Positions 31,820 to 40,680 of a stretch of 44,844 bases of DNA are shown here, piece after piece. Source of the DNA: a virus; IMG/VR virus record IMGVR_UViG_3300021957_000077, positions 1 to 44,844 of that record; one strand, 5' to 3'. Positions within the stretch are counted from its first letter, which is position 1. The number at the start of each line of letters is the position of its first letter. Under the pieces are notes generated by a model that did not search any database, was not told the DNA's origin, and was given only the letters and a program-made list of their open reading frames with translations. A program made the position numbers and the translations under genes.

Positions 31820-33283
31820 ATGACATACATAGCAGATCAACGACTTCTCCATACAGTGTTCGGAGAGTCTGTGGCAGTCGAGCCAACACCTCTGATACAG
31901 ATATCGAACCAATATGCTCTAGATCCAACGGAAAGGAATGATCTTGAGACGTTTGAGGCTACAGGGGGGTCTTCAACATCAGTAGACAATATGTTTACTT
32001 GTCAGACAGGGACAAGTATTGGGGGGTATGGCGTAATCAGATCAAAAGAGGTGGCGGTATATAGAGCTGGTCAAGGGGTTGAGGCTAGATTCACCTCTAT
32101 ATTTACGACAGGAATCGCGTCATCACTTCAGTTCGGAGGATTATTTTCTCTAACCGAGACTGCTGCTTTCGGATATGACGGAGCAGATTTTTCTATAATT
32201 CATGAATATGATGGAGAGGCTGAGGTTCAACACGTTACTGTAACAGGGGCAGCAAGTGGTTCTGAAACTGCTACAGTCACTATAGACGGAGACGCAGTTA
32301 GTTGTAGTCTTACAAACACAACTGTGCAGGGAAACGCATTTGAGATTGAGAGAGATCTAAAGGCAGATGCTACTGTTTCTGGCAAATGGAGGATTGAGCA
32401 AGAAGATGATACTGTGGTATTAATATCAAAATCCGTTGGTGACAAAACTGGCACCTTTTCTTTTAGTAGTTCAACAGCAACCGCAACAGTAGCAGAAGAT
32501 ACTGCTGGCGTAGCGAAGAGTGAGCAAAATGTTGTTCAAGCTAACTGGAACATAACGAGTACACCGTTCACTGGATTCGACCCGACAAAACTGAATTTGT
32601 ATCGCGTAGAATATGGATATCTTGGTGGGGTTGGGATGGTCTTTAGTATATATGATCCCAACACAGGGTTGTTTGTTCCTGTTCACAGGGTACAATGGGC
32701 AAACTCCAAAACTACGCCCATCTTTGGTAATCCAGATATGAAAATAGGTTGGACAAGTGCTTCATTAGGAAGCAGTGGTACTAATCTTACAGTGGGAGGA
32801 GCTTCTGCCTATGTAGCAGTTGGGGGACCGCAAGTTTTTAGGAACCAATCTTTTGCAGATGACAATAGCGTGTCGTCCGTAAGTACCACACTTACAAACA
32901 TAATCACAATTAAAAATAGGATAACTTATGGAGATAGGTTTAATTTAGGTAAAGTGTTAATAGAAGGTATTTCAGTTGAAAATGATCACAATAAAGGTGC
33001 GATTATAGAGGTTTATAGAAATGCAGATGTAGCGGGAACAACTAATTTTCAACTGGAAGACAATGTTAATTCAATCGTTCTGGCAGATAAGTCTGGAACG
33101 ACAGTCACAAACGGCACTTTAGTTGACGCATTTACAGTTTCGGCTAGCGGGAATCAATCAGCGGACTTGTCTAAATTTTTGATAGAATTGCTACCAGAAG
33201 AGACTTTAACAATCGCAGCAAAAACAGTTTCTGGAACTGCTACCACTATTTCAGCAGCAATCGTATGGCTGGAGGAAAAGTAA
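31820..33283 (+). CDS. Structural beta-sandwich protein, probable receptor-binding or fibre tip
   Basis: 487 residues. Conserved blocks LNLYRVEYGYLGGVGMVFSI, FVPVHRVQWANSKTTP and MKIGWTSASLGSSGTNLTVG recur in a family of phage virion proteins I recall from marine and large phages. The chain is beta-rich and the first 150 residues include a Thr/Ser-rich module. It directly follows the fibre gene. Role in adhesion is likely but not proven. Confidence 0.65.
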   Translation: MTYIADQRLLHTVFGESVAVEPTPLIQISNQYALDPTERNDLETFEATGGSSTSVDNMFTCQTGTSIGGYGVIRSKEVAVYRAGQGVEARFTSIFTTGIASSLQFGGLFSLTETAAFGYDGADFSIIHEYDGEAEVQHVTVTGAASGSETATVTIDGDAVSCSLTNTTVQGNAFEIERDLKADATVSGKWRIEQEDDTVVLISKSVGDKTGTFSFSSSTATATVAEDTAGVAKSEQNVVQANWNITSTPFTGFDPTKLNLYRVEYGYLGGVGMVFSIYDPNTGLFVPVHRVQWANSKTTPIFGNPDMKIGWTSASLGSSGTNLTVGGASAYVAVGGPQVFRNQSFADDNSVSSVSTTLTNIITIKNRITYGDRFNLGKVLIEGISVENDHNKGAIIEVYRNADVAGTTNFQLEDNVNSIVLADKSGTTVTNGTLVDAFTVSASGNQSADLSKFLIELLPEETLTIAAKTVSGTATTISAAIVWLEEK

Positions 33284-33284
33284 A

Positions 33285-33602
33285 ATGGCTATAAAACTAA
33301 AATCAACTAAAACATTCACTCCAGCCATGGAAGCACAGATCGGTGTGAACATGACGAACGGTGACTACTACGGTGCAATCGACAGTATTCAGTATGACAA
33401 AAAAGATAAATCATGTTTCTTCTCTGTCGAAGTCTACGGTACGCAAGATTCGAGGAATGATGGTGGAACTGTTGTTGACCGAATTAACTTTAATTTTCAC
33501 TCTGATGTTTTTGATCTGGAAATTGGCGACGACGGCCTAAATATACCCGAAGCGTACTCTAAATGTTTAGAAACCTTAACTGACTGGGAGTCAGACGAAT
33601 GA
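33285..33602 (+). CDS. Hypothetical 105-residue protein
   Basis: Alpha/beta with DYYGAIDSIQYDKKDKSCFF and VDRINFNFHSDVFDLEIGDD. Starts one base after the previous stop and overlaps the receiver-like gene (ATGA). It may be a small minor tail protein, as similar short proteins follow fibres in related podoviruses. Confidence 0.55.
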   Translation: MAIKLKSTKTFTPAMEAQIGVNMTNGDYYGAIDSIQYDKKDKSCFFSVEVYGTQDSRNDGGTVVDRINFNFHSDVFDLEIGDDGLNIPEAYSKCLETLTDWESDE

Positions 33603-34048
33603 TTAAAATAGCACAAATAGACGACGACAGCGACTTTAGTTTCTTACTATGGACCGCATCAACTTACTACAATAAATCGGCGAAGCCAAAGGACCAGATT
33701 GTAATAACGTCGTTTAATAACAGTAGTCAGTTCTGGAAGTCTTTTAACGACAACACAGAAGAATTTGACCTAGTTCTCCTTGATATCCAGTTAGGAGCTG
33801 AGAACGGCTATGACGTGGCCAAGAAGATTTACGCTAACTCAACCCATGACATTTTGCCAGTCGTACTGATACTCAGTACACATGTGTCACCTGACGAGAC
33901 TTTTGCTTCTTTAGTGCCGAAGGCGGACGTTAATTTTGATGACTTGGTGAAAAGATTTAGAATGCTGTCTGAGGACGCAAACCACAGGAACATAACTGAC
34001 GTGATGTTACGGTCAGAAGATTTCTCTAACAAATTAGCACATATATGA
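33599..34048 (+). CDS. CheY-like response-regulator receiver protein
   Basis: 149 residues. The receiver pattern is clear: beta-1 acidic patch IDDDSDF (D8-D10), FDLVLLDIQLGAENGYDVAKKI with phospho-acceptor D62, beta-4 LILSTHV with S93/T94, and K108. The spacing from S93 to K108 is 15, shorter than the 22 of CheY, so helix 4 looks reduced. Residues after 115 are a helical extension. It overlaps both neighbours and lies in the virion gene block, so it is transcribed late. It might bind a host signalling partner or be a structural derivative of the fold. Confidence 0.75.
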   Translation: MIKIAQIDDDSDFSFLLWTASTYYNKSAKPKDQIVITSFNNSSQFWKSFNDNTEEFDLVLLDIQLGAENGYDVAKKIYANSTHDILPVVLILSTHVSPDETFASLVPKADVNFDDLVKRFRMLSEDANHRNITDVMLRSEDFSNKLAHI

Positions 34049-34305
34049 GCGATGAAGACAAAGGACTCAGCAAAGAATTTAAGTACGATCTCACTGAGTT
34101 TATATCCAAACTTCCGCTGCAAGAAGCGCAGCGAAAGGGGATCACTAATATAGTGTCTACGCTTTTGAAGAACTCAGAAGCCAAGATGGAAAAAAAGATG
34201 AATAATTTAATTGACAAAAGATTAGAAAGAATTAGAAACATAGCATCGGGCGTTATAATAGCGGTAGCGGCTGGGCTAATATTGTATTTATTACCAGCTA
34301 AATAG
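34045..34305 (+). CDS. Tail-anchored membrane protein, holin or XhlA-like topology
   Basis: 86 residues. Residues 1-65 are charged and helical (EFKYDLTEFISKL, KMEKKMNNLIDKRLERIRN), then one membrane helix (ASGVIIAVAAGLILYLLPAK). Coil first and single C-terminal anchor is the topology of XhlA-like and some holin-accessory proteins. It overlaps the receiver-like gene (ATGA), linking the two in translation. A lysis role is possible; no lysin is next to it. Confidence 0.6.
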   Translation: MSDEDKGLSKEFKYDLTEFISKLPLQEAQRKGITNIVSTLLKNSEAKMEKKMNNLIDKRLERIRNIASGVIIAVAAGLILYLLPAK

Positions 34306-34314
34306 GGGAAAGAG

Positions 34315-35685
34315 ATGGGCAAAGGCTTAACAGGATTTATGAACGCTTTCACGGGGAAAGACGCGGAGGATAATGCTAATCGGGCTATAATTGAGTCTAC
34401 GGCACAGGCACTTGAGGCGCTAGGGATCTCTAGCAAGGTAGTAGATAGAATTTTGAACGAGGCTGCGAACAGAGCCATCGACACCACTAGAGAAGGGGGT
34501 GACGTAGCAAGCTCTATCATCAGAGAAGCTAATGACCTTGCGGTAGCTCAAGTCGGTAGAGGTTTTGACGAAGCCCAACTTAACCTAATCGACGCTAATG
34601 TTAAGCAAGCTCAACAGTTCTCCGCTGCTAAAGAGGGAGCTACGGCACCTTTAGAAGCATTCTCAGCACAAGGTTTAGATAGGTTTGGGCGCAGTCTCTC
34701 AGGAGCAGGGCGGCTTATCGGCGAAGGATCCGAAGCGGGTTTAGAATCTGTTAGATCAGGGTTTGAAGGGGCTAAAGATCTAGGTGATCCATTGTTGGCC
34801 GCAGGCGACGTAGGTCTAAGTGGATTAACTGACTATGTGTCCGACGGCAGCGAGTTCTTAGATCGAAAATTAGAAAAAAGCGCGCAGGCCATAAATGCTG
34901 ACCTCGCTAGAAAAGGTCTCTTTGGTTCCACTGGCGGAGCTCAGGTCGTAGGCGAAGCCGCGGGAGATATTCTTCAAGCTGACGAAGCGACTAAGCTGAG
35001 TGTCCTAGATAGGTTATCTGGGTTAGGCGCGGGCCAAATAGGAACTCAACAGAACTTAGCTACTCAGCTAGGATTCTCTGAGGCAGAGATACAAAGAATG
35101 ACTGCGGACCAGTTAGCTAATCTACAGAGAGAGTTCGGTAGTGGTGCACTTCAAACGAATGTAGGGTTAGGCCAGAACTTATCTAACATAAATCTACAGA
35201 CGGGTCTAGCAGAAGCTCAGAGCACAGGATCTCTAGGATCTAACTTAGCTAACTTAGACGTAGGCAAAGGGACTGCGCTGGGTAACTTAGCTACGACCAC
35301 AGGAGCAAACTTAGGTAACATAGAGACTGGCGTGGCAGGGAATGTAGCCAATCTACAGTCCTCTTTAGGATCTAACCTAGCTAATAAGGAGATGGCCCAT
35401 GGAACTAATGTGTCCAATCTCCTAACTGGAAGAGGCTCAGGTTTAGCTCAGTCTGCGGCGGGCCGTGGACGTGCTATCAGTGGGTTAATAACCGGAGGGT
35501 TACAAGCGGCCGGAGCTATAGCGGGGATGCCTTCTAAACCGGGGATGCCTTCTAAACCGGGGGGCGCTCCAGCCGTAGACAACGGAGGCGGGTTTGTAAT
35601 GCCTGATCTCGACCCGAACAGCGGTCAATACTCATTCGGGAATAACCAGAGTCCGCGAAGAAATCAATCAGGATTAGGGAGATAA
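34315..35685 (+). CDS. Internal virion/DNA ejection protein, Gly/Ala/Leu repeat
   Basis: 456 residues. The first 120 are helical and amphipathic (KGLTGFMNAFTGKD). The middle and end contain repeated NLANLxxG/GSNLANL units (e.g. LGSNLANLDVGKGTALGNLA), then SGLITGGLQAAGAIAG, a glycine zipper-like hydrophobic stretch, and a Pro/Gly end. Such glycine-rich, membrane-seeking proteins are ejected first in podovirus entry and form the channel across the envelope. Position right before two other large internal proteins fits. Confidence 0.65.
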   Translation: MGKGLTGFMNAFTGKDAEDNANRAIIESTAQALEALGISSKVVDRILNEAANRAIDTTREGGDVASSIIREANDLAVAQVGRGFDEAQLNLIDANVKQAQQFSAAKEGATAPLEAFSAQGLDRFGRSLSGAGRLIGEGSEAGLESVRSGFEGAKDLGDPLLAAGDVGLSGLTDYVSDGSEFLDRKLEKSAQAINADLARKGLFGSTGGAQVVGEAAGDILQADEATKLSVLDRLSGLGAGQIGTQQNLATQLGFSEAEIQRMTADQLANLQREFGSGALQTNVGLGQNLSNINLQTGLAEAQSTGSLGSNLANLDVGKGTALGNLATTTGANLGNIETGVAGNVANLQSSLGSNLANKEMAHGTNVSNLLTGRGSGLAQSAAGRGRAISGLITGGLQAAGAIAGMPSKPGMPSKPGGAPAVDNGGGFVMPDLDPNSGQYSFGNNQSPRRNQSGLGR

Positions 35686-35687
35686 AC

Positions 35688-37376
35688 ATGGCAAACTTTG
35701 GAACATTTGACTTTGGAACCGTAGACCTTAGCAAAGGCGTTGACGCGTTCTTGCAACAGAGGCAATTAGGTAAACAACAGCAATTACAAGAGCAACAGTT
35801 GGCTAGGCAGGCTAGACAGGATAAACTGTCTGAGTTACTGGGGAGAAGTACCGTCAGTCTTAATAAGGCCAGAGAAGCTGACTTAGCCACGGGGCTACAG
35901 AAGAAAGTTATAGACCTTAAAATAGCCCAAGGTAAAGAAGAGCAACAAAGTATAACTAATAAGCTCAATACAGCTAAATTAGCTCACGAGAGTAAGAGAC
36001 TAAATAATCAAATAAAAATGGACAATATCAACATTCAGCTAAAACAGCAGGAGTTAGCGGCTAATAAAGATCCAATTGTGAGAAAAAAGTTGGTGGAAGA
36101 ACTGAAAATCTTAGAAACTAAAAACGCCCAAAGCCTTTATGAGCTACAGCAATCTAAGAAATCGGGTCCTATAGAGCAAAAACAGGCCGAGGCTAATATA
36201 GCTGCGACGAAAGCTAAGACCGCGCAGATAGTTATGACTACAGAGCATATCAAAGAAGATAGGCCATACCAAAAAGCTCTGAACGAGGCTGAATTGAAAA
36301 ACTTGGCCGCTAGGACGGCAGACATAGATAACGATAATACTTTAGCTAGTAAGCGCCTCATCTTAGAGAGCAACAAGTATGACTTGCAAGAGAAAAGGGA
36401 TAGATTATCGGCCTTTGAGGACGTTATGAATCAATCTACTCCCTCCTCCATGTTATCTGCGGCTCAGCTATATCAAAAACAGTATGGCTTAGATGATGGG
36501 ATTATGGGCGCTGTTACAGATGCTACGGATGCATGGGATGAGCATTCACTCAGCCGTGAAGGTTTAGCGGGAAAAGAGGTTATAATAGGGGCCAAAGAGA
36601 TGTCTGCTAAGAACGGAGGAGATTGGAGAGATTATGTAGGGGCCGCAGTAAAACAGAGACATCTTAATAAACGTCAGCAGACTAATATACATCTAGGAAC
36701 GGCTAACAAGACATGGCAAGAAGCGTCAGGCAAAACATTAGCTACTCTAGTGGAGACTAAAATAAACAGAGGCATAGCGGCAAGAGAAGCCAATGAGACC
36801 ACAGAATCACTACTTAGAAAAGTAGACGAGTCTTTCGTGGGAGCGGGAGCTAATATGAAACTATCTGGATCAAAATTCATATCCGCTATATTAGGTCTTC
36901 CAGAGGGGACTAAGATTACAAACACCGAACAACTACGCCAATTCTTCTCTAAGAAAGTGCTAACTAACATGACATTCATGAAAGGTGCCATGTCAGATAA
37001 GGACAGGGAGTTTATATTAAATACAGAGGCAACTATAGCCAACTCTAAGCAGTTCTTAAAAATATACATCAAGGCACAGCGAAGGAAACAAGAGGTTGAT
37101 AGCATAACGGGCAAATACTATGAAAGCTCGCTAGGTAACGACATAGCATACGCCAGAAAAGTTATGGCTTTAGAGAGAGCATATAGCACCATGCGTAAAG
37201 TGTCCCACGATGGCAAGACTGAGTTCCACAACTTCAGAAATGAATATATTATGAGAGGAGAGAATAACCGAGGTAAAAGGTTCGAGGATCATAGTTATGC
37301 TACTCAGCTAGCTATAGAGAATGTCATCATAAAGGACTGGGAAGACAAATACACTAAAACTAAAAAAGGGAAATAA
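35688..37376 (+). CDS. Internal virion protein, long coiled coil
   Basis: 562 residues. The first 70 are Gln/Leu-rich (LQQRQLGKQQQLQEQQLARQ), followed by 200 residues of charged coil (KTAQIVMTTEHIKEDRPY) and a more globular last third. The composition matches middle ejection proteins of podoviruses, such as T7 gp15 or P22 gp20, though sequence identity is not visible by eye. It starts two bases after the previous stop. Confidence 0.6.
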   Translation: MANFGTFDFGTVDLSKGVDAFLQQRQLGKQQQLQEQQLARQARQDKLSELLGRSTVSLNKAREADLATGLQKKVIDLKIAQGKEEQQSITNKLNTAKLAHESKRLNNQIKMDNINIQLKQQELAANKDPIVRKKLVEELKILETKNAQSLYELQQSKKSGPIEQKQAEANIAATKAKTAQIVMTTEHIKEDRPYQKALNEAELKNLAARTADIDNDNTLASKRLILESNKYDLQEKRDRLSAFEDVMNQSTPSSMLSAAQLYQKQYGLDDGIMGAVTDATDAWDEHSLSREGLAGKEVIIGAKEMSAKNGGDWRDYVGAAVKQRHLNKRQQTNIHLGTANKTWQEASGKTLATLVETKINRGIAAREANETTESLLRKVDESFVGAGANMKLSGSKFISAILGLPEGTKITNTEQLRQFFSKKVLTNMTFMKGAMSDKDREFILNTEATIANSKQFLKIYIKAQRRKQEVDSITGKYYESSLGNDIAYARKVMALERAYSTMRKVSHDGKTEFHNFRNEYIMRGENNRGKRFEDHSYATQLAIENVIIKDWEDKYTKTKKGK

Positions 37377-40006
37377 TGAGTGAACTAGATGATTTCGTAA
37401 GCGCGGCTGGAGGCACTCCGGCCAAACTCAGCCCCCTTGACGTAGAGATGAATGAGTTTCAAAACTCTCCTGAGTTCAAGAAAGATTTTGGCGACGAGGA
37501 TCCCGTAGCCGGCAGTGAACTTATGTCTAAACAAGATATGGTAGATCAGGCGGCGGTAGAAGAGTTCAGTAAGATTAGAAGCACTCCTAGGCAAGCTATA
37601 CAGGACGAGACTATAACTATGTCAGATCAGAGAGAGGCGAGACCTACCATAGCTGAAAGCGATGCCCCAGTACGATCTGAGATAATGGCGGCTATATCAT
37701 TGCAAAGATTAGGCGGCGTGGACATCGGAGTGGACATAGGCGTACTTAAAGAAATAGGACTAGAGTTAGGTTTGATGTCGGCTAAATCCCCACAGGCTAA
37801 ACTATTAGTTCTCCAAGAGGCTCTCCCTAATAATAAGATCACACTAGGCGCTGACAGGAACACATTGACGGTAACAGGAAACGATGGTGTCGATAGAGAC
37901 TTTAACTTGAACTCGGAAGGGTTCTCCTACCAAGACTTACTGGATATAGTACCCGACCTATTGACCGAGGCGGCCACTTTAGGCATGGGGTCAAAGATTA
38001 AATACGGTACGAAAGGAGCTAAGTTCTTAGGGACTACGGCCTTGGATTTCATTAGCGGGTTTACGGCCAGTTCAGCTAGACAATTAATGTCAAGCGCAGC
38101 AGGGAGCGGAGAGGACTTTAGTGGCTTCGAGCCGATGAAAGAAGGGCTTTTAAATGTTGCTCCGGGCCTAGCTTTCGAGGGGATTAAGAAATCGGGAGGA
38201 TTAGTTAAAAGTGGCATAACCGCTTTAGCTGGAGGGGAGCCTGCATCCTTAGCTAGACAAGGATTCAAAAAAGTAGAGTCCACGGGAGTTACAGGGATAG
38301 ACCAGTTATATAGGACTGATCCTGACGCAGCCGAAGGATTCGTAGACTTAATAAACCAACAAGCTGGGGAGGCAGAGAAGTTAAGAAGAATCTCAGGCAT
38401 ACAACTAACCCCCGCCCAGTTATTGCTAGATAAAGGGACAGCTATCGACGCTATGTATAAAAGGACGAGTGGTTTAACTCCTGAGATGGCGTCCATTTTA
38501 AAAGAACAAAACGAGTCTATATACAGGGAGGTCGGCGATCTTCTTATGAGGCACCAGAAAGTCGGACCCGGCGCAGGGAAAGCTGTACCCGACAGACAAG
38601 CTGCGAGAGATAAACTAGCAGATATTTCTAAGGGTGAAGAGTCGAGATTAGTGACTAACAAACGTGAGATAGGAGATAGAATGAACGATATCCTATCTGA
38701 CTCTGCTAATCAGGGCGTTGTCGTAGACATGTACCCTATGGTCAAAGGACTCAGAGGCATGAAGAGTAAACGCCCCGCCAAGAGAGAATACTCAAACGAG
38801 GTTGTAGACTCGGTCCTAGAAGCCGGAGTACCAGAGGATATAACAGAGTCGGTTAAAGGTATCGTAGACCAGATAAGCAAAAAACAGGATAAGCTACAGA
38901 ACATTTATAAAGGCAAACCTACCGAGATGGGAGGGACGTTTAAAAGTTCCGCTGAAAAACAAGCGGAGGCGGATAAAATATTAACTGAGATAGACGCTCT
39001 AGAAGCATCTATAGCTGACCAATATAAAGTAACTGCGTGGGACCTACACGAGAGAAAACAAAACTTAAATGTCCTCGCTACGGACCCTAATAAGGTAGAG
39101 GCCACTAGGACATCTATACAAGCAGCGATAGCTAATGATGAGTGGGGGGTAACTAAGATGATGGATGATATAGTCCCTGAGCTTAAAAGTAGACGAGCTG
39201 AATACGCTAATGCCTCAACTCAGCTAGATAGATATCGTGAGTCGGCTATGGGTGGGTTCACTAAAGATGGTGATATAGAGATATCGGCCATGGGATCCAA
39301 GCTATTCGCGGCGGACCCACAAGAGGCGAAAATAGCGTTGCAAGTTATACGCTCGGTGAATCCAGACATGTACTCATTTATAGTAGCTGACCAAGTAAGG
39401 AAAGAGCTAGGTATGGTGTTCGGCAAGACAGGAGATGTCCCTCTTAACTTTACGGCCCGCGTTAAGGCATTCCTCGACAGTGATAACTTATCAAGAGAAC
39501 TTTTATCAGAGGATGTAGGTAAACAAGAGTTCTACGAGGCATTATCTACGGTCGCCGGAGCTAGAAAGGCCAGCGGTAAGGGTCTAGGCGGAGTTGGAAG
39601 TCAAATAGATGACACTCTAGGACTAGAAGGTGCCACTCCTACGGCAAGAGCGGGCGGAAGTGTTGGACAACTGCTGTCCGTAGCCGATAGTATCACGACG
39701 GCTATAACATCAGAGCGCAACAAAAAGATTAAGAATCAAATGATGATGGGGTTTAACGCTCTTATGACGTCAGACGCGAAAGGTATAGCTAAGATCCGAA
39801 GCACTATAAAAAGTAACATAGCTAACAAAGGCGCCATAGATAATATCACTGCTAAACTTAAGACAGCATTTATATTAAGTGGGAAACTAGAGCTAAGGAG
39901 TAGAGCTAACGAGGGGAGAGGCACCGGAGTTATAACAGGGGCCGTAGAAGGAACCTCGAATATGCTAGGCTTTGGTGGGATCCCTTCTGGCGGAATACAA
40001 CCCTAA
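37376..40006 (+). CDS. Largest internal virion protein
   Basis: 876 residues, last late gene. Mostly helical; hydrophobic patches around 210-260 (AATLGMGSKIKYGTKGAKFL and LLNVAPGLAFEGIKKSGG) and a coil at 490-560 (KKQDKLQNIYKGKP). No transglycosylase motif such as EAA or a catalytic Glu in a lysozyme-like context was evident, although the T7 and P22 counterparts often have one. Overlaps the previous stop by one base, and its end overlaps the convergent minus gene at 40003. Confidence 0.6.
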   Translation: MSELDDFVSAAGGTPAKLSPLDVEMNEFQNSPEFKKDFGDEDPVAGSELMSKQDMVDQAAVEEFSKIRSTPRQAIQDETITMSDQREARPTIAESDAPVRSEIMAAISLQRLGGVDIGVDIGVLKEIGLELGLMSAKSPQAKLLVLQEALPNNKITLGADRNTLTVTGNDGVDRDFNLNSEGFSYQDLLDIVPDLLTEAATLGMGSKIKYGTKGAKFLGTTALDFISGFTASSARQLMSSAAGSGEDFSGFEPMKEGLLNVAPGLAFEGIKKSGGLVKSGITALAGGEPASLARQGFKKVESTGVTGIDQLYRTDPDAAEGFVDLINQQAGEAEKLRRISGIQLTPAQLLLDKGTAIDAMYKRTSGLTPEMASILKEQNESIYREVGDLLMRHQKVGPGAGKAVPDRQAARDKLADISKGEESRLVTNKREIGDRMNDILSDSANQGVVVDMYPMVKGLRGMKSKRPAKREYSNEVVDSVLEAGVPEDITESVKGIVDQISKKQDKLQNIYKGKPTEMGGTFKSSAEKQAEADKILTEIDALEASIADQYKVTAWDLHERKQNLNVLATDPNKVEATRTSIQAAIANDEWGVTKMMDDIVPELKSRRAEYANASTQLDRYRESAMGGFTKDGDIEISAMGSKLFAADPQEAKIALQVIRSVNPDMYSFIVADQVRKELGMVFGKTGDVPLNFTARVKAFLDSDNLSRELLSEDVGKQEFYEALSTVAGARKASGKGLGGVGSQIDDTLGLEGATPTARAGGSVGQLLSVADSITTAITSERNKKIKNQMMMGFNALMTSDAKGIAKIRSTIKSNIANKGAIDNITAKLKTAFILSGKLELRSRANEGRGTGVITGAVEGTSNMLGFGGIPSGGIQP

Positions 40007-40251
40007 TCTTTCTTCGGCACAATGGCTTCGCAGATGCACGTAGCGTCTGCGGCCATGCGACCGTACTTACCACATGTTTTAGTCCTATGTATTCTGTAGT
40101 CTTTGTGGCCTTTGCCCTTCGGCTTTACCTCTGCCGTAGATGGCGTCTCTAGTGACTGTAGTCTATTAAGTATATCAGCAAAGGTATCTTGTAAGACCTT
40201 GGCTTGTGCGTTTATTTGAAAGGCTGCGCCTATGCTGTCATTGATGTTCAT
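40003..40251 (-). CDS. Hypothetical 82-residue protein with Cys/His tail
   Basis: Start chosen at 40249-40251 because GGAGAG precedes it by a normal distance; an ATG four codons upstream has none. Reads MNINDSIGAAFQINAQAKVL, a coil, then a basic KGKGHKDYRIHRTKTCGKYG and CIC, perhaps a zinc site. Its stop overlaps the end of the late operon on the other strand, so the two operons converge here. Confidence 0.55.
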   Translation of the reverse strand: MNINDSIGAAFQINAQAKVLQDTFADILNRLQSLETPSTAEVKPKGKGHKDYRIHRTKTCGKYGRMAADATCICEAIVPKKD

Positions 40252-40471
40252 CAAACTCTCCATTTAAAATAACGGTCTCTACGGCCATCCGTAGCATCTG
40301 TAATGTTTCTCTACTGTCACCTTTGCATATAAGGTCGCAGTCTTGCTCGCCGTTGTCAGACTCAGCTTTGTTCATAGCCTCCTTAGAGCCGACGATAACT
40401 AAGAACTCATAGCGTTTAGCTAAGAGATCAAAGATTTCATCTACGGTCGATAGTTCGTCTACGGTTTGCAT
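40238..40471 (-). CDS. Hypothetical 77-residue protein
   Basis: MQTVDELSTVDEIFDLLAKR, then LVIVGSKEAMNKAE and CDLICKGDSRETLQMLRMAVE. Acidic and helical. The last codons (NGEFDEHQ) contain the ribosome-binding site of the next gene. Two CTACGG words lie near its start. Function unknown. Confidence 0.55.
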   Translation of the reverse strand: MQTVDELSTVDEIFDLLAKRYEFLVIVGSKEAMNKAESDNGEQDCDLICKGDSRETLQMLRMAVETVILNGEFDEHQ

Positions 40472-40480
40472 TTTTGGAGT

Positions 40481-40615
40481 CTAAAGCTTAGGATAAGAGG
40501 TCAAGGACTTCTTAGCAAAATTCTTTGCGTCCGTGAGATTATCAAAGACACCCCAGTTCGCGGTCTTATAAAGTGACCGTAGTCGATCTTTTTCCAACTT
40601 AGTGAGTTTTTTCAT
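40481..40615 (-). CDS. 44-residue basic protein
   Basis: MKKLTKLEKDRLRSLYKTAN, then DAKNFAKKSL. Start at 40613-40615 is preceded by AAAGGA. A longer version from a GTG at 40684 would cross the terminator hairpin and lacks a ribosome-binding site, so I reject it. Basic helix may bind nucleic acid or membrane. Confidence 0.55.
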   Translation of the reverse strand: MKKLTKLEKDRLRSLYKTANWGVFDNLTDAKNFAKKSLTSYPKL

Positions 40616-40627
40616 ATTAGATCCTTT

Positions 40628-40664
40628 AAAAAAATTGGTGGCATACAGCTTTTTACGGGCCACC
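40628..40664 (-). terminator. Candidate terminator between early-operon genes
   Basis: On the minus strand GGTGGC (40664-40659) pairs with GCCACC (40642-40637) around a 16-base loop, followed by AA and a run of seven T. It lies after the lysine-rich 75-residue gene and before three further minus-strand genes, so it would reduce rather than end expression, or those genes have their own start. Confidence 0.5.
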
Positions 40665-40680
40665 ACCTCCGTTCCCACAA

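Noticed and set aside
30052-33283. Diversity-generating retroelement acting on the fibre genes
   Set aside because: No reverse transcriptase and no template repeat with A-specific changes was seen.
37927-38661. Minus-strand open frame of 244 codons opposite the largest internal virion gene
   Set aside because: Antisense shadow: Ser/Pro/Leu-rich, no start signal, and the plus-strand gene is continuous and well placed.
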